A stretch of 64,000 bases of DNA from Aquificota bacterium (GTDB taxonomy: Bacteria; Thermosulfidibacterota; Thermosulfidibacteria; Thermosulfidibacterales; B14-G1). Both the position numbers and the translations under genes were made by a program. Under the pieces are notes generated by a model. The model made no database searches, was not told where the DNA came from, and saw only the letters and a program-made list of their open reading frames with translations. The stretch lies in assembly GCA_015486015.1 (NCBI GenBank), contig WFSL01000010.1, positions 1 through 64,000 of the forward strand, written 5' to 3'. Shown in pieces: positions 17,430 to 26,611 of the stretch; position 1 is the first letter of the stretch; every line of letters starts with the position of its first letter.

Positions 17430-18442
17430 ACCATCTCCTCCGTGTAGTTTTCGGCCAGGGAGAAGTACCGGTGAGCCCTTAGGAGGGCCTGATGCTTGGC
17501 CTCATGGCTTATTTCCGGGTCCCTCAGGCAGAAGCTCTCTACCTTTCCTCTTACAAAGGCCCTGTAGCACTTATAGAAGCCCAGCACTTCCCTGAGGGTC
17601 TCGTCCTGTCTTTCCCTCAGATAGTGGGTTAAGAAGGCATCTGCCAGTTGGGGCCTCATAAGGAAGTCGAGGTCCATCATCAGAAACGCCACTTCCGAGG
17701 CCACATCCCCATACCTGAACCTATCGTTGAACTCGATGCAATCGAAAATATAGACTTTGTCCTTCCAAAGGCAGATATGCTGAGTATGGAGATCTCCATG
17801 ACAGTCTCTCACCAATCCTCTTCTGGCCCTCTCCTCCATGATATGCCCCTTTGTTTCATAGAATGCCTCTGTCTTTTCTCTTATCAGTTCCCACTGCCTC
17901 CGGGAGATGGAGAGACCTATGAACTCCATGGTTTGGCTGAAGTTCTCTTCCGTATTCTTCCTAAACCCCTCGGGTGTACCTAAGGTAGCCATGGATGGCT
18001 CCGCTGGAGCCTGGTCATGAAAATGGGCTACCTTCATGGCTATCTTCCTCATGGCCTCGGGGGGCACCTGACCCTTCATGATGAGGTAACTCAGGAAACC
18101 CTCTTTGGGAAGGAGGAGCATCTCCACCGCTACCTCTTCCACCCCTTTATCTAAGGGGTCCATCCATCTCCACTGACCATGAATCCTCCCCATCCCTCTC
18201 ACCCCCAGGTATATCTCCGGTGAGAGCCTGGAATTGAGCGCCACCTCACGGTGTGAAAAGTGGATGCGGCTCTCGAGGGTGGAGAAGTCGAGAAAGCCAA
18301 AGTTTACAGGCTTCTTGACTTTGTATGCCCTGTGATCTGTTAGGAAGATGTGAGAGATATGGGTTTGGATGTGCTGTACCTGAGTAGTGGTATGTGGATA
18401 GAAGCCAGGATCGAGCATCCTCCTTAGCAGAGTGGGATCCAT
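17426..18442 (-). CDS. Aminoglycoside-phosphotransferase-like kinase
   Basis: A 338-residue protein of the APH/choline-kinase fold. The Brenner motif is 'LVRDCHGDLHTQHICLW' near residue 210 (HGDLH with catalytic Asp), followed by 'VYIFDCIEFNDRFRYGDVASEVAFLMMDLD', which holds the metal-binding Asp and the following helix. A Lys in 'RAYKVKKPVNFGFLDFSTL' near residue 40 matches the ATP-binding Lys. It is the first gene of the operon ending in bpsA and is normally fused to the AAA_33 domain encoded next. There is no evidence that it confers antibiotic resistance; a metabolic phosphotransfer is more likely. Confidence 0.83.
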   Translation of the reverse strand: MDPTLLRRMLDPGFYPHTTTQVQHIQTHISHIFLTDHRAYKVKKPVNFGFLDFSTLESRIHFSHREVALNSRLSPEIYLGVRGMGRIHGQWRWMDPLDKGVEEVAVEMLLLPKEGFLSYLIMKGQVPPEAMRKIAMKVAHFHDQAPAEPSMATLGTPEGFRKNTEENFSQTMEFIGLSISRRQWELIREKTEAFYETKGHIMEERARRGLVRDCHGDLHTQHICLWKDKVYIFDCIEFNDRFRYGDVASEVAFLMMDLDFLMRPQLADAFLTHYLRERQDETLREVLGFYKCYRAFVRGKVESFCLRDPEISHEAKHQALLRAHRYFSLAENYTEEMV

Positions 18443-18539
18443 TTCCCTCTCCTGTACCGTTTTGAGGTAGTTGTAACAAGGCCTGAGGAGATGTGCAATC
18501 TCACTTAAGGTGGTTGCAAATCCCCATTCGGTAGGAGTA

Positions 18540-18569
18540 TTGAAAAGTGGGTCGTATGTGGGCTAATCT
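18540..18569 (+). promoter_or_regulatory. Possible promoter of ino1
   Basis: TTGAAA (18540-18545) and TAATCT (18564-18569) are spaced 18 bases apart, 44 bases before the ATG. The -10 box is weak. Confidence 0.3.
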
Positions 18570-18613
18570 AAGGCGCCCCGTGCTGACAACTCGGTTCCAT
18601 GCGGAGGTTTAAG

Positions 18614-19714
18614 ATGAGTAATAGGAAAGTGAGGTTGGCAATAGTGGGGGTGGGAAATTGTGCCTCTTCACTTATTCAGGGGCTTTATTATTACAAAGCC
18701 AGGCAGGATGAGCCTGTCAACGGGCTCATGCATCAAGACATCGGAGGATACAAACCATGGGACATCGAGGTGGTGGCAGCCTTTGATGTGGATGAGAGAA
18801 AGGTAGGGAAGGACCTATCTGAGGCCATATTTGCTCCTCCAAATTGCACCAAGGTCTTCTTCTCCGATGTTCCAAAGTTGGGGGTAGAGGTCTGCATGGG
18901 TCCTGTGATGGACGGGGTAGCGTCTCATATGGAGGAGTATCCACCACAGAAGAGGTTTTTGGTGGCTGATAGGGAGCCAGTGGATGTGAAGAGGGTGCTT
19001 CAGGACTCTGGTGCGGAAGTGGTAGTGAATTACCTCCCCGTGGGCTCCGAGGAGGGGGTGAGATTCTATGCCCAGGCAGCTTTGGAGGCAGGATGCGCCT
19101 TTGTGAACTGCATGCCGGTATTTATAGCCTCGAGCGAGGAATGGGGCCAGAGGTTTCAGGAGGCAGGTCTCCCTGTGGTGGGGGATGACATCAAGTCCCA
19201 GTTAGGCGCTACCATTACTCATAGGGTGCTGGCCAACCTTTTTTCCCAGAGGGGCGTCTCCTTGGACAAGACCTATCAGTTGAACTTTGGTGGGAATACC
19301 GATTTTCTCAATATGCTGGAGAGGAAGAGGCTTAGGACAAAAAAGATCTCCAAGACAGAGGCTGTCCAATCCTCCCTGAGTACTCCCATGCCAGCCGACA
19401 ATATCCATATTGGGCCTTCTGACTATGTGCCTTGGCTCAATGATAACAAGATATGCTATGTCAGGATGGAGGGGAGGCTTTTTGGAGATGTACCCATGTA
19501 TCTGGAGCTGAAGCTGAGCGTGGAGGATTCCCCTAATTCTGGAGGTTGTTCTATTGACGCTATCAGGTGTGCCAAGCTCGCCTTGGAGCGTGGGGTGAGT
19601 GGCCCCCTATATTCCATCTCCGCCTATACCATGAAGCATCCTCCCATTCAGTATCCTGAGCATGAGGCCAGGAGGATGTTGGAGGACTTCATCAGGGGTG
19701 AGAGAGAGCGTTGA
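18614..19714 (+). CDS. ino1: Inositol-3-phosphate synthase
   Basis: Myo-inositol-1(3)-phosphate synthase, 366 residues, the length of the short actinobacterial/archaeal form. NAD binds at 'VRLAIVGVGNCASSLIQGLYYY' near residue 6. Core motifs are 'FVNCMPVFIASSEEW' near 165, 'GDDIKSQLGATITHRVLANLF' near 190 and 'QLNFGGNTDFLNMLERKRL' near 220, which carry the conserved catalytic Lys and metal residues. ATG 18614 is chosen because GGAGG (18603-18607) lies 7 bases upstream; ATG 18599 is also in frame. The product could feed phosphatidylinositol-type lipids or di-myo-inositol phosphate, a thermoprotective solute; the gene for the next step is not in the window. Confidence 0.93.
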   Translation: MSNRKVRLAIVGVGNCASSLIQGLYYYKARQDEPVNGLMHQDIGGYKPWDIEVVAAFDVDERKVGKDLSEAIFAPPNCTKVFFSDVPKLGVEVCMGPVMDGVASHMEEYPPQKRFLVADREPVDVKRVLQDSGAEVVVNYLPVGSEEGVRFYAQAALEAGCAFVNCMPVFIASSEEWGQRFQEAGLPVVGDDIKSQLGATITHRVLANLFSQRGVSLDKTYQLNFGGNTDFLNMLERKRLRTKKISKTEAVQSSLSTPMPADNIHIGPSDYVPWLNDNKICYVRMEGRLFGDVPMYLELKLSVEDSPNSGGCSIDAIRCAKLALERGVSGPLYSISAYTMKHPPIQYPEHEARRMLEDFIRGERER

Positions 19715-19743
19715 TGCGCCTCTTGCCTCTTCTGAGAGTGTAG

Positions 19744-20946
19744 ATGGCTATTAGGACCATCCAAGAGATAAACGAGAAGATTGCAAAGGGGAAGGTGGTT
19801 GTGGTCACCGCTGAGGAGATGGCCTCTATTGTGGAAGAGAGGGGTGTGGAGAAGGCAGCTCGAGAAGTGGATATAGTGACCACGGGTACCTTCGCCCCTA
19901 TGTGTTCCAGCGGTGCCCTATTGAACCTTGGGCACCCAAAGCCAAAGATAAAGATTGAAAGGGCCTGGCTGAATGGTGTGCCTGCCTATGGGGGATTGGC
20001 GGCGGTGGATATATACATTGGTGCCACAGCGCTGCCAGAAGAGGATCCCAGGAACAAGGTGTATCCAGGTGAGTTTAGGTATGGTGGTGGGCACGTCATT
20101 GAGGAGCTTATCCAGGGAAAGGATGTGATCCTTAAGGCCCAGGGATACGGTACAGACTGTTACCCCAGAAGAGAGTTGGAAACCTGGATCAACCTCGGTG
20201 GTATCAATCAGGCTTACCTGTGGAATCCCAGGAATTGCTACCAGAACTATGCTTGTGCCGTCAATCTCTCTGAAAGGGTAATATATACGTATATGGGGGT
20301 GCTTAAGCCGCATCTGGGCAACGCCAATTACTGTTCTGCCGGGCAACTCAGCCCTCTTCTTAATGATCCTTTTTATAGAACAATCGGCATAGGTACCAGG
20401 ATATTTCTCGGTGGTGGTGTGGGGTATGTAGTGGGTGCAGGTACCCAACACAATCCTACGGTGGATAGAAACGATAAGGGGGTAACAAGAGGACCGGCAG
20501 GCACACTCTCGGTGATGGGGGACATGCATCAGATGGATCCTTTTTGGGTAAGGGGCGTGAGCATCTTGGGCTATGGGGTGAGTCTGGCAGTCGGTATAGG
20601 CATTCCGATACCCATCATAGATGAGGAGATGGCTGCTTACACAGGTGTGAGGGACGAGGATATCACCACGGTAGTGGTGGATTTTGGAAGGGACTATCCT
20701 TATGGGGAGGAGAGGGTGTTGGGAGAGGTGAGCTACAAGGAGTTGAAGAGCGGATGTATCAGGATTATGGGGAAAGAGGTACCCACAGCCCCCCTCTCCA
20801 GTTATCCCATGGCCCGACGTATCGCAGAGACCTTGAAGGGATGGATAAGCTCTAAGGTCTTCACCCTCACGCAGCCTGTGGAAGCCCTTCCTGGCCCTGA
20901 TTCTGAGTTGAGGCTTAAGGGGTTGAGTATAAGGCCCCTCAAGTAA
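19744..20946 (+). CDS. Homocysteine biosynthesis protein (DUF39; aspartate-semialdehyde sulfurtransferase-like)
   Basis: A 400-residue DUF39 protein. In methanogens and sulfate reducers this family makes homocysteine from aspartate semialdehyde and sulfide. Conserved cysteine motifs are 'GTFAPMCSSGALLNLGH' near residue 49 and 'AQGYGTDCYPRRELETW' near 135. The glycine-rich stretch 'IFLGGGVGYVVGAGTQHNP' lies near 220. The usual partner, a NIL/4Fe-4S ferredoxin-domain protein, is not adjacent, and the separate CBS-containing form is not seen. It follows ino1 by 29 bases and is probably cotranscribed with it. Specific activity is inferred from the family. Confidence 0.85.
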   Translation: MAIRTIQEINEKIAKGKVVVVTAEEMASIVEERGVEKAAREVDIVTTGTFAPMCSSGALLNLGHPKPKIKIERAWLNGVPAYGGLAAVDIYIGATALPEEDPRNKVYPGEFRYGGGHVIEELIQGKDVILKAQGYGTDCYPRRELETWINLGGINQAYLWNPRNCYQNYACAVNLSERVIYTYMGVLKPHLGNANYCSAGQLSPLLNDPFYRTIGIGTRIFLGGGVGYVVGAGTQHNPTVDRNDKGVTRGPAGTLSVMGDMHQMDPFWVRGVSILGYGVSLAVGIGIPIPIIDEEMAAYTGVRDEDITTVVVDFGRDYPYGEERVLGEVSYKELKSGCIRIMGKEVPTAPLSSYPMARRIAETLKGWISSKVFTLTQPVEALPGPDSELRLKGLSIRPLK

Positions 20947-21049
20947 CCATACCCTCGCAGAGAGCAAGGTTGCATTCTGCCTTCTGGAAATAGAGTACTT
21001 GTGAGCGTTTGTTCTTGAACCGAATCAATATTCGAAGTAATGTATCCTT

Positions 21050-22315
21050 ATGAGAAGAAGGGGCATCCTGGTTTTGGGTCTTATTATTCTCTTTGTATCC
21101 ACAAGCGGATGGGGAATGACCTTGAAAGAGTGCATATTAGAGGCCTTTAAACACAGTCCCTACCTTCTTCAGGCCAAGGCAGATCTGGAAGCAGAGAAAC
21201 CTCGCCGTCTGGAAGAGTTTTCCGGGTTTTTACCCCAAATCTCCCTTAAGGACACACTTACCCGTACGGGCGCAGAGGATATATCCCCTTACTACCAACA
21301 ATACATGGGACTTGAATTGGATTACAATCTCTTTCAGGGTTGGGGCACCCTCTCTTCATACTTTGCGGCCAGGAGGGAAGTAGATGCAGCCAGGGCCAAG
21401 TACAGGGAGGCTGTGTTGGATACGGCCTACAGGGTAACAAAGGCCTTTTATACTGTGCTGGAAAAAAAGAGGCTATGGGAAGCGGCTAAGGACGATTTGA
21501 GGGATGCCCAGGTAAATCTCGATACGGCAAAGGCCAGGTATAAGGAGGGGCTTGCCCCTTATGCCGACGTGATCAAGGCCAGGGCTTATGTGGCTAATGC
21601 CCGTTTTGTACTGAGGGAGAGGGAGTCTGAGTATTGGGTGGCAGTGGGTACATTGAACGTAGAGATGGGGAGATCTGTCACCTCTTCCATTAACCCCGAG
21701 GGGGAGTTGAAGGAAGAGGGTTGGGATGTAGACTTTTCTACGGCTCGCCATGAGGCCCTTTCCCATAATCCTTTGGTGCTTCAGGCAGAGAAGGAGGTCG
21801 AGGCGCAGATGTATCGGAAGTGCCAAGTGTATAGCGAGTTCTCTCCCCGGGTGGACTTTCAGTGGCGATACGGGTGGCAGGATAAATCCTTCCCTCCTAA
21901 CGATTACGAGGAATGGAGTTGGGAATTCACCTTTACCCTTCCCATATTCTCTGGATTTGCCAGTAGGGCGAGGTTGGCTGAGAGGAGGGCCCTGCTTGAC
22001 AGTAAGACCTACTATCTGTCCAGGGTGAAATTGGAAGTGGAGCAGGAGGCATGGCAGGCATTTCAGGAGCTGAAGAAGAGCCAAGCGAATGTTCTCTCTG
22101 CCCGGGCCCATTTGAGGGATGCCACCCATGATCTTCATGTGACTCGAGGGCGTTACAGAGAGGGACTGGCCAATATGGTGGATCTTACCACAGCTCAGGC
22201 CAACCTTTCAGACGCCAGGGCTCAGTATATCTCGAGTCTCGCTGATTTAGAGAGATCCATTGCCGCCTTGGAGAAGGCTATGGGTCGAGTTCCCTACTTA
22301 GAGAGGAGCCGATGA
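21050..22315 (+). CDS. TolC family outer-membrane channel protein
   Basis: A 421-residue outer-membrane efflux protein. It has a signal peptide (residues 1-22, MRRRG followed by a hydrophobic core and SGWG) and two TolC-type repeats of long coiled-coil helices ('AKARYKEGLAPYADVIKARAYVANA' spans residues 162-186; 'VTRGRYREGLANMVDLTTAQANL' spans 363-385). The repeated 'Y-x-E-G-L-A' preceding the helix turn is a family hallmark. It is the first gene of an export operon, overlapping the adaptor gene by 4 bases (ATGA). No clear Shine-Dalgarno precedes the ATG. Confidence 0.9.
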   Translation: MRRRGILVLGLIILFVSTSGWGMTLKECILEAFKHSPYLLQAKADLEAEKPRRLEEFSGFLPQISLKDTLTRTGAEDISPYYQQYMGLELDYNLFQGWGTLSSYFAARREVDAARAKYREAVLDTAYRVTKAFYTVLEKKRLWEAAKDDLRDAQVNLDTAKARYKEGLAPYADVIKARAYVANARFVLRERESEYWVAVGTLNVEMGRSVTSSINPEGELKEEGWDVDFSTARHEALSHNPLVLQAEKEVEAQMYRKCQVYSEFSPRVDFQWRYGWQDKSFPPNDYEEWSWEFTFTLPIFSGFASRARLAERRALLDSKTYYLSRVKLEVEQEAWQAFQELKKSQANVLSARAHLRDATHDLHVTRGRYREGLANMVDLTTAQANLSDARAQYISSLADLERSIAALEKAMGRVPYLERSR

Positions 22316-23451
22316 AAAGGATCACGGCATTATTGGTAGTGCTGATCCTCCTTATAGGCTGTGGCCATAGAGGCAGGGGGGAGAGGCTCCCCAGAGCGGA
22401 GGCACGAGTAGAGAGGAGGACGGTGAAGAGAGAGGTGCTGGCTACAGGGGCGGTGAAGCCTAAGGTTGGGGCCCAGGTGAAGGTGGGGAGCCGCATATCT
22501 GGGAAGCTGGAACGGCTTATGGTCCAGGTTGGGGATAACGTAAAGAAGGGCCAGCTTATAGCAGTGGTGGAGCATAGGGATCTTCAGGCCAGAGTGGATA
22601 GGCTAACGGCTGTCCTTAAGGGCTTGAGGATAAGGAAGAGGGAGGACCTCGCGGAGACCCAGCATGCCATCAAGGAATTGAAGGCAAAGCTTGCCCTGGC
22701 CATCTTAGAATTGAAGAGGTACTCTTCACTTTACAAGAAAGAGTACGTCCCCAAAGACGATGTGGACAAGGCTGAAAGGGATGTGAAGGTTCTCACGGCC
22801 CAGCTAAATGCCACCAAGAGGCGCTACCAGTCTATTAAGGCCCGGTATGATGAGGATATTGCCCAAACCGAGGCAGAGTTGGAGGAGGCTAAAGTAAAGC
22901 TGTCATATGCCTTTATCCATGCGCCCATCTCGGGCACCGTTTCTTCTGTGAGCACCCAACAGGGCGAAACAGTGGTAGCAGGTCTAAATGCCCCCACGTT
23001 CATCACCATCATAAACCTGGCCCGTTTGCAGGTGGACGCCTTTGTGGATGAGACAGACATAGGCAAGGTGAAGCCCGGACAACCTGTGGAATTCACGGTG
23101 GATGCTTATCCGGATAGGGTGTTTAGGGGGGTGGTCTCTACCATTTATCCCGGGGCGGTGATCAGGGAGAACGTGGTCTATTACGATACTGCCATTGAGA
23201 TAAAGGATAGGTATGTGGGAATTTTGAGGCCCGAGATGACCGCCAATGTCACGATAGTGACAGGAGAGAGGAGGAATGTACTCACTGTGCCTGATAGGGC
23301 CCTGCGGATGGACATGAATGGCAGAAACTATGTGATGGTGAAGAAGGGGAAGGGATGGGAAAAGCATTATGTAAAGACAGGCTGGTCCAGTGGAGGTTAC
23401 ACACAGATTGTGAATGGGCTTAGAGAGGGAGAAGCGGTGGGTGTTTGGTGA
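22312..23451 (+). CDS. Periplasmic adaptor lipoprotein (MacA/HlyD family)
   Basis: A 379-residue membrane-fusion protein. A lipobox 'VLILLIGC' places the lipidated Cys at residue 17. The biotinyl-lipoyl halves are 'VGSRISGKLERLMVQVGDNVKKGQLIAVV' (residues about 62-90) and 'FIHAPISGTVSSVSTQQGETV' (about 203-223), separated by an alpha hairpin rich in Lys/Glu. The C-terminal beta-barrel includes 'GQPVEFTVDAYPDRVFRG'. Its neighbours, TolC, an ABC ATPase and two permeases, make it the adaptor of a MacAB-TolC-type tripartite exporter. Confidence 0.92.
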   Translation: MKRITALLVVLILLIGCGHRGRGERLPRAEARVERRTVKREVLATGAVKPKVGAQVKVGSRISGKLERLMVQVGDNVKKGQLIAVVEHRDLQARVDRLTAVLKGLRIRKREDLAETQHAIKELKAKLALAILELKRYSSLYKKEYVPKDDVDKAERDVKVLTAQLNATKRRYQSIKARYDEDIAQTEAELEEAKVKLSYAFIHAPISGTVSSVSTQQGETVVAGLNAPTFITIINLARLQVDAFVDETDIGKVKPGQPVEFTVDAYPDRVFRGVVSTIYPGAVIRENVVYYDTAIEIKDRYVGILRPEMTANVTIVTGERRNVLTVPDRALRMDMNGRNYVMVKKGKGWEKHYVKTGWSSGGYTQIVNGLREGEAVGVW

Positions 23452-24158
23452 TCTCCCGACCAGGTGATGCAGTGGCCCGAATCATCATAGAGGCAATAGA
23501 CCTTTGGAAAGAGTATAGCATAGGTGAAAACACAGTCCCTGTGCTCAAGGGGATCAACCTTACAGTCTGGGAGGGGGAATTTGTAGCCATCATGGGGCCA
23601 TCTGGTGCAGGCAAGTCCACACTGATGCATATCCTCGGGTGTCTGGATACACCCACGAAGGGCCGGTATGTGCTGGACGGTGAAGATGTCTCCCTTTTGG
23701 ATGACTACCGGCTCTCCAAGATTAGGAATAAGAAGCTCGGTTTCGTTTTTCAGGCATTTTATCTGGTGCCATGGGCCACTGCCTTGGAGAATGTGATGCT
23801 CCCATTCCTTTACAGTGACAAAGTCCCTCCTAATGCCCAAGAGACAGCGGTGAGGGCCTTAGAGCGGATGGGTATGGGTGACAGGCTCCATTACAAGCCA
23901 TCCCAGCTCTCAGGCGGCCAGCAGCAACGGGTAGCCATAGCCAGGGCATTGGTCACTAACCCTTCCCTTATTCTGGCGGATGAGCCCACAGGAAATCTGG
24001 ACTCTAATTCCAGCAGGGAGGTGATGGCCCTCTTCCAGGAGATGAACAAAGAGGGTCATACTATAGTACTAATCACCCACGATCGGGAGGTGGCAGCTTA
24101 CGCCTCTCGTAGAGTTCTGCTACGAGATGGCCGCATATTTGACGATGAGGTTCCTTAG
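23448..24158 (+). CDS. ABC transporter ATP-binding protein (MacB/LolD type)
   Basis: A 236-residue ABC ATPase. Walker A is '[25 protein letters not shown]', Q-loop '[23 protein letters not shown]', signature '[15 protein letters not shown]', Walker B '[12 protein letters not shown]', and the H-loop '[14 protein letters not shown]'. The 'LGCLDTPT' and 'PTGNLD' stretches are typical of the MacB/LolD/FtsE subfamily, which acts with FtsX-type permeases. GTG 23448 overlaps the adaptor stop by 4 bases (GTGA). Unlike MacB, it is not fused to a permease domain. Confidence 0.94.
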   Translation: MISRPGDAVARIIIEAIDLWKEYSIGENTVPVLKGINLTVWEGEFVAIMGPSGAGKSTLMHILGCLDTPTKGRYVLDGEDVSLLDDYRLSKIRNKKLGFVFQAFYLVPWATALENVMLPFLYSDKVPPNAQETAVRALERMGMGDRLHYKPSQLSGGQQQRVAIARALVTNPSLILADEPTGNLDSNSSREVMALFQEMNKEGHTIVLITHDREVAAYASRRVLLRDGRIFDDEVP

Positions 24159-25350
24159 AGTTGCCAGAGAGGTATTTCGGGAGATGAGGGCCTCTCGCCT
24201 GGGAGTATTCTTTATGTCCTTAGGTGTGGTGGTCTCTGTGGTGGCTATTACACTGATTGCCTCCTTGGGAGAGGGTACGAGGATACAGATCACAGAGATC
24301 CTCCAACAGTTGAACTTTGGTTCAAACGCTTTTCTTATACTGGCAGGGGGAGGGAAGTTCTTTGGTCCTTCCGAAACCAGGAATGATACCCTTACTATGA
24401 GTGATATGGATGCCATTGCCCGATTCGACTTTGTGGAGGGGATATCGCCTGATCAGTTTGACTTTGCCCCTGTTTCTTATAGGGGGAGGGTCTATAAAAC
24501 CCGCATTAATGGGGCGACGCCTAAGTGGGCTCCCTTAGCTAATTGGGGGCTCATAGCAGGGCGGTTCATTACTACGAGGGATATGAAAGAAAAGGCAAAG
24601 GTGGCCGTTTTAGGCTGCAAGACTGCCAGGGACCTCTTTGGGTCCGAGCCTCCCTTGGGGAGGTACATCAAGGTCTCTGGTGTCTTTTTTAGAGTGGTGG
24701 GTGTGTTGGAGTGTAAGGGCTCTGTGGGGAGGCACCAGTTGGACACCAGGGTGTTGATACCCCTTACCACTTCTCAGGACCGGCTCCTCAACAGGGACTG
24801 GCTCAACGCTGCCAAGGTGGTACTGGTGCCAGGGGTGAACGTCAAAAGGGCCCGCGAGGAGGTGGTCCGGTTGTTGAGGGAAAGGCATGGGATACACCCA
24901 CCTCAACCAGATGACTTTCGTATCATCACGCCAAAACAGATCATCGCATTCCTTACCAAGGCATCTCATACGCTGACCATTATGCTCTTGTTGGTTGGTA
25001 CCATAGCTATGGTGGTGAGTGGCATCGTGATCTCTAATATCATGTTGGCTGTAATCACCGAGAGGAGGAGCATCATTGGCATCAGGAGGGCCCTTGGGGC
25101 CACTGCCCAGGACGTCTTGATACACTATGCGGTCTTTGCGCTTGTGGTTTCCATGAGTGGGGGGATCCTTGGGTTGCTGACCGGCATCGGTTTGGCGCAT
25201 GTGGTTTCACGATTCTCTCCCCTCCCAGCCAGGGCACCAGAGTTTATCCTGATAACTGCCCCCCTCTTTGCCTTGGTTGTTGGGGGGGTGTTCGGGATGC
25301 ATCCTGCCAGAGTGGCCTCTAAACTCCATCCCATGGAGGTGATCAAATGA
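24127..25350 (+). CDS. MacB-type ABC permease (first)
   Basis: A 407-residue permease of the FtsX/MacB family. One N-terminal helix (about 28-50) is followed by a long periplasmic MacB_PCD-like domain (about 60-270) and three C-terminal helices (about 280-390). 'MLAVITERRSIIGIRRALGATAQDVLIHY' spans residues 307-335, the conserved cytoplasmic coupling region. It overlaps the ATPase gene by 32 bases from ATG 24127; ATG 24145 is an alternative. It pairs with a second, non-identical permease, suggesting a heterodimeric transporter. Confidence 0.9.
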   Translation: MAAYLTMRFLRVAREVFREMRASRLGVFFMSLGVVVSVVAITLIASLGEGTRIQITEILQQLNFGSNAFLILAGGGKFFGPSETRNDTLTMSDMDAIARFDFVEGISPDQFDFAPVSYRGRVYKTRINGATPKWAPLANWGLIAGRFITTRDMKEKAKVAVLGCKTARDLFGSEPPLGRYIKVSGVFFRVVGVLECKGSVGRHQLDTRVLIPLTTSQDRLLNRDWLNAAKVVLVPGVNVKRAREEVVRLLRERHGIHPPQPDDFRIITPKQIIAFLTKASHTLTIMLLLVGTIAMVVSGIVISNIMLAVITERRSIIGIRRALGATAQDVLIHYAVFALVVSMSGGILGLLTGIGLAHVVSRFSPLPARAPEFILITAPLFALVVGGVFGMHPARVASKLHPMEVIK

Positions 25351-26558
25351 GGATGGCGGTGGTCAAAGAGGCCATGGGGGCCTTGGGGGCACAGCGGCGC
25401 AGATCCCTCTTGGCCACCATCGGGGTGGTGATAGGGGTGTGTGCTTTGGTCCTCATGATTGCCGTGGGAGAAGGGGCCAAGAGGAAGGTCTTGAAGGAGT
25501 TTGAATCCATGGGAAAGCACCTTTTGGTGGTCTCTGCAGGTAAGGTTACCATCAGGGGTGGTCGTGTCATTCAACATGAGACAGCCACAACCCTCACCAT
25601 AGATGATGCAAGAGCCGTTAAGGATCGGGTGGTGGGAGTGAAAGCTGCTGCGCCTATTTATGATGCATTGGCCTTGGTAAAAAGGGGAGGAACGGTGATT
25701 CGTACCCGTATCACTGGGACTGTCCCGGCCTTTACACAGGTAAGGAACTTCTATCCCCTTCATGGAAGATTTTTTACAGAGGAGGAGATGAGGGGGCGGG
25801 TGAGGGTGGCTGTTCTTGGGTATTCCGTTGCTGAAAGCCTCTTTGGCGCAGCAGACCCTGTTGGGCATGGCATTCTTATCAGGCGTATACCTTTTAAGGT
25901 GGTGGGTGTGATGGAACCCAAGGGGGTGGATGCAAGTGGAGAAGATCAGGATGATCAGATTATCATTCCTATTACCACCGCCACACTCCGAGTTTTCCAT
26001 GTCACCTATGTTAAAAATATCCTCGTGCAGGCCAGCTCAGAGGGGGCAATGTCGGAGGTGGCTGAAGGTATAAGGCACCTCCTTCATGGAAGGCATAGAT
26101 TGGGCAAGAGATCCGATGATTTTTCCATAAACGCCATGGAGGAGGTGCTGAAGGAGAAGACCAAGGCTGCCTCTATATTTGCCGTATTGGTGGCAGCAGT
26201 GGCCGCTGTCTCTCTGATGGTTGGGGCTATTGGGGTATTGGCTGTGATGCTCCTCTCTGTGAGAGAGAGGATTCAAGAGATCGGGATTCGCCGGGCAGCA
26301 GGGGCTACCAGGGGTGCTATCCTTTTGCAGTTTCTCTTGGAGTCGCTGGTACTATGTTTGGCAGGTGGGGTCTTGGGTTTGGCCTTGGGTATGGCGCTCA
26401 GCGTCTCCGTGAGCCTGTTAGCAAAATGGGAGCTGGTATTGCCCGTCAAGGGAGCGATAATAGGGGTACTTGTTTCAGTGATTACTGGGGTACTCTCAGG
26501 ACTTTATCCGGCGTATAAAGCATCTCTCATCCACCCCATCCAGGCCTTGAAACTGTAA
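25347..26558 (+). CDS. MacB-type ABC permease (second)
   Basis: A 403-residue paralogue of the preceding permease with the same topology. It has an N-terminal 'QRRRSLLATIGVVIGVCALVLMIAVGEGAKR' region (about 15-45), a periplasmic domain, and 'SVRERIQEIGIRRAAGATRGAILLQFLLES' near residue 302 before the last two helices. It starts with an ATGA overlap on the first permease, so expression is coupled. The five genes from 21050 to 26558 form one exporter operon; the cargo (drug, lipopeptide or lipoprotein) cannot be read from sequence. Confidence 0.91.
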   Translation: MRMAVVKEAMGALGAQRRRSLLATIGVVIGVCALVLMIAVGEGAKRKVLKEFESMGKHLLVVSAGKVTIRGGRVIQHETATTLTIDDARAVKDRVVGVKAAAPIYDALALVKRGGTVIRTRITGTVPAFTQVRNFYPLHGRFFTEEEMRGRVRVAVLGYSVAESLFGAADPVGHGILIRRIPFKVVGVMEPKGVDASGEDQDDQIIIPITTATLRVFHVTYVKNILVQASSEGAMSEVAEGIRHLLHGRHRLGKRSDDFSINAMEEVLKEKTKAASIFAVLVAAVAAVSLMVGAIGVLAVMLLSVRERIQEIGIRRAAGATRGAILLQFLLESLVLCLAGGVLGLALGMALSVSVSLLAKWELVLPVKGAIIGVLVSVITGVLSGLYPAYKASLIHPIQALKL

Positions 26559-26611
26559 TACTCACCTAAAATTGGATGAGTTTGCCTAATCAGGTGATTA
26601 ACCTAAGGGGC

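Noticed and set aside
17426-18442. Aminoglycoside resistance gene
   Set aside because: The APH fold is shared by many metabolic kinases. Context (P-loop partner, UspA, BpsA) and the absence of resistance-type neighbours do not support resistance.
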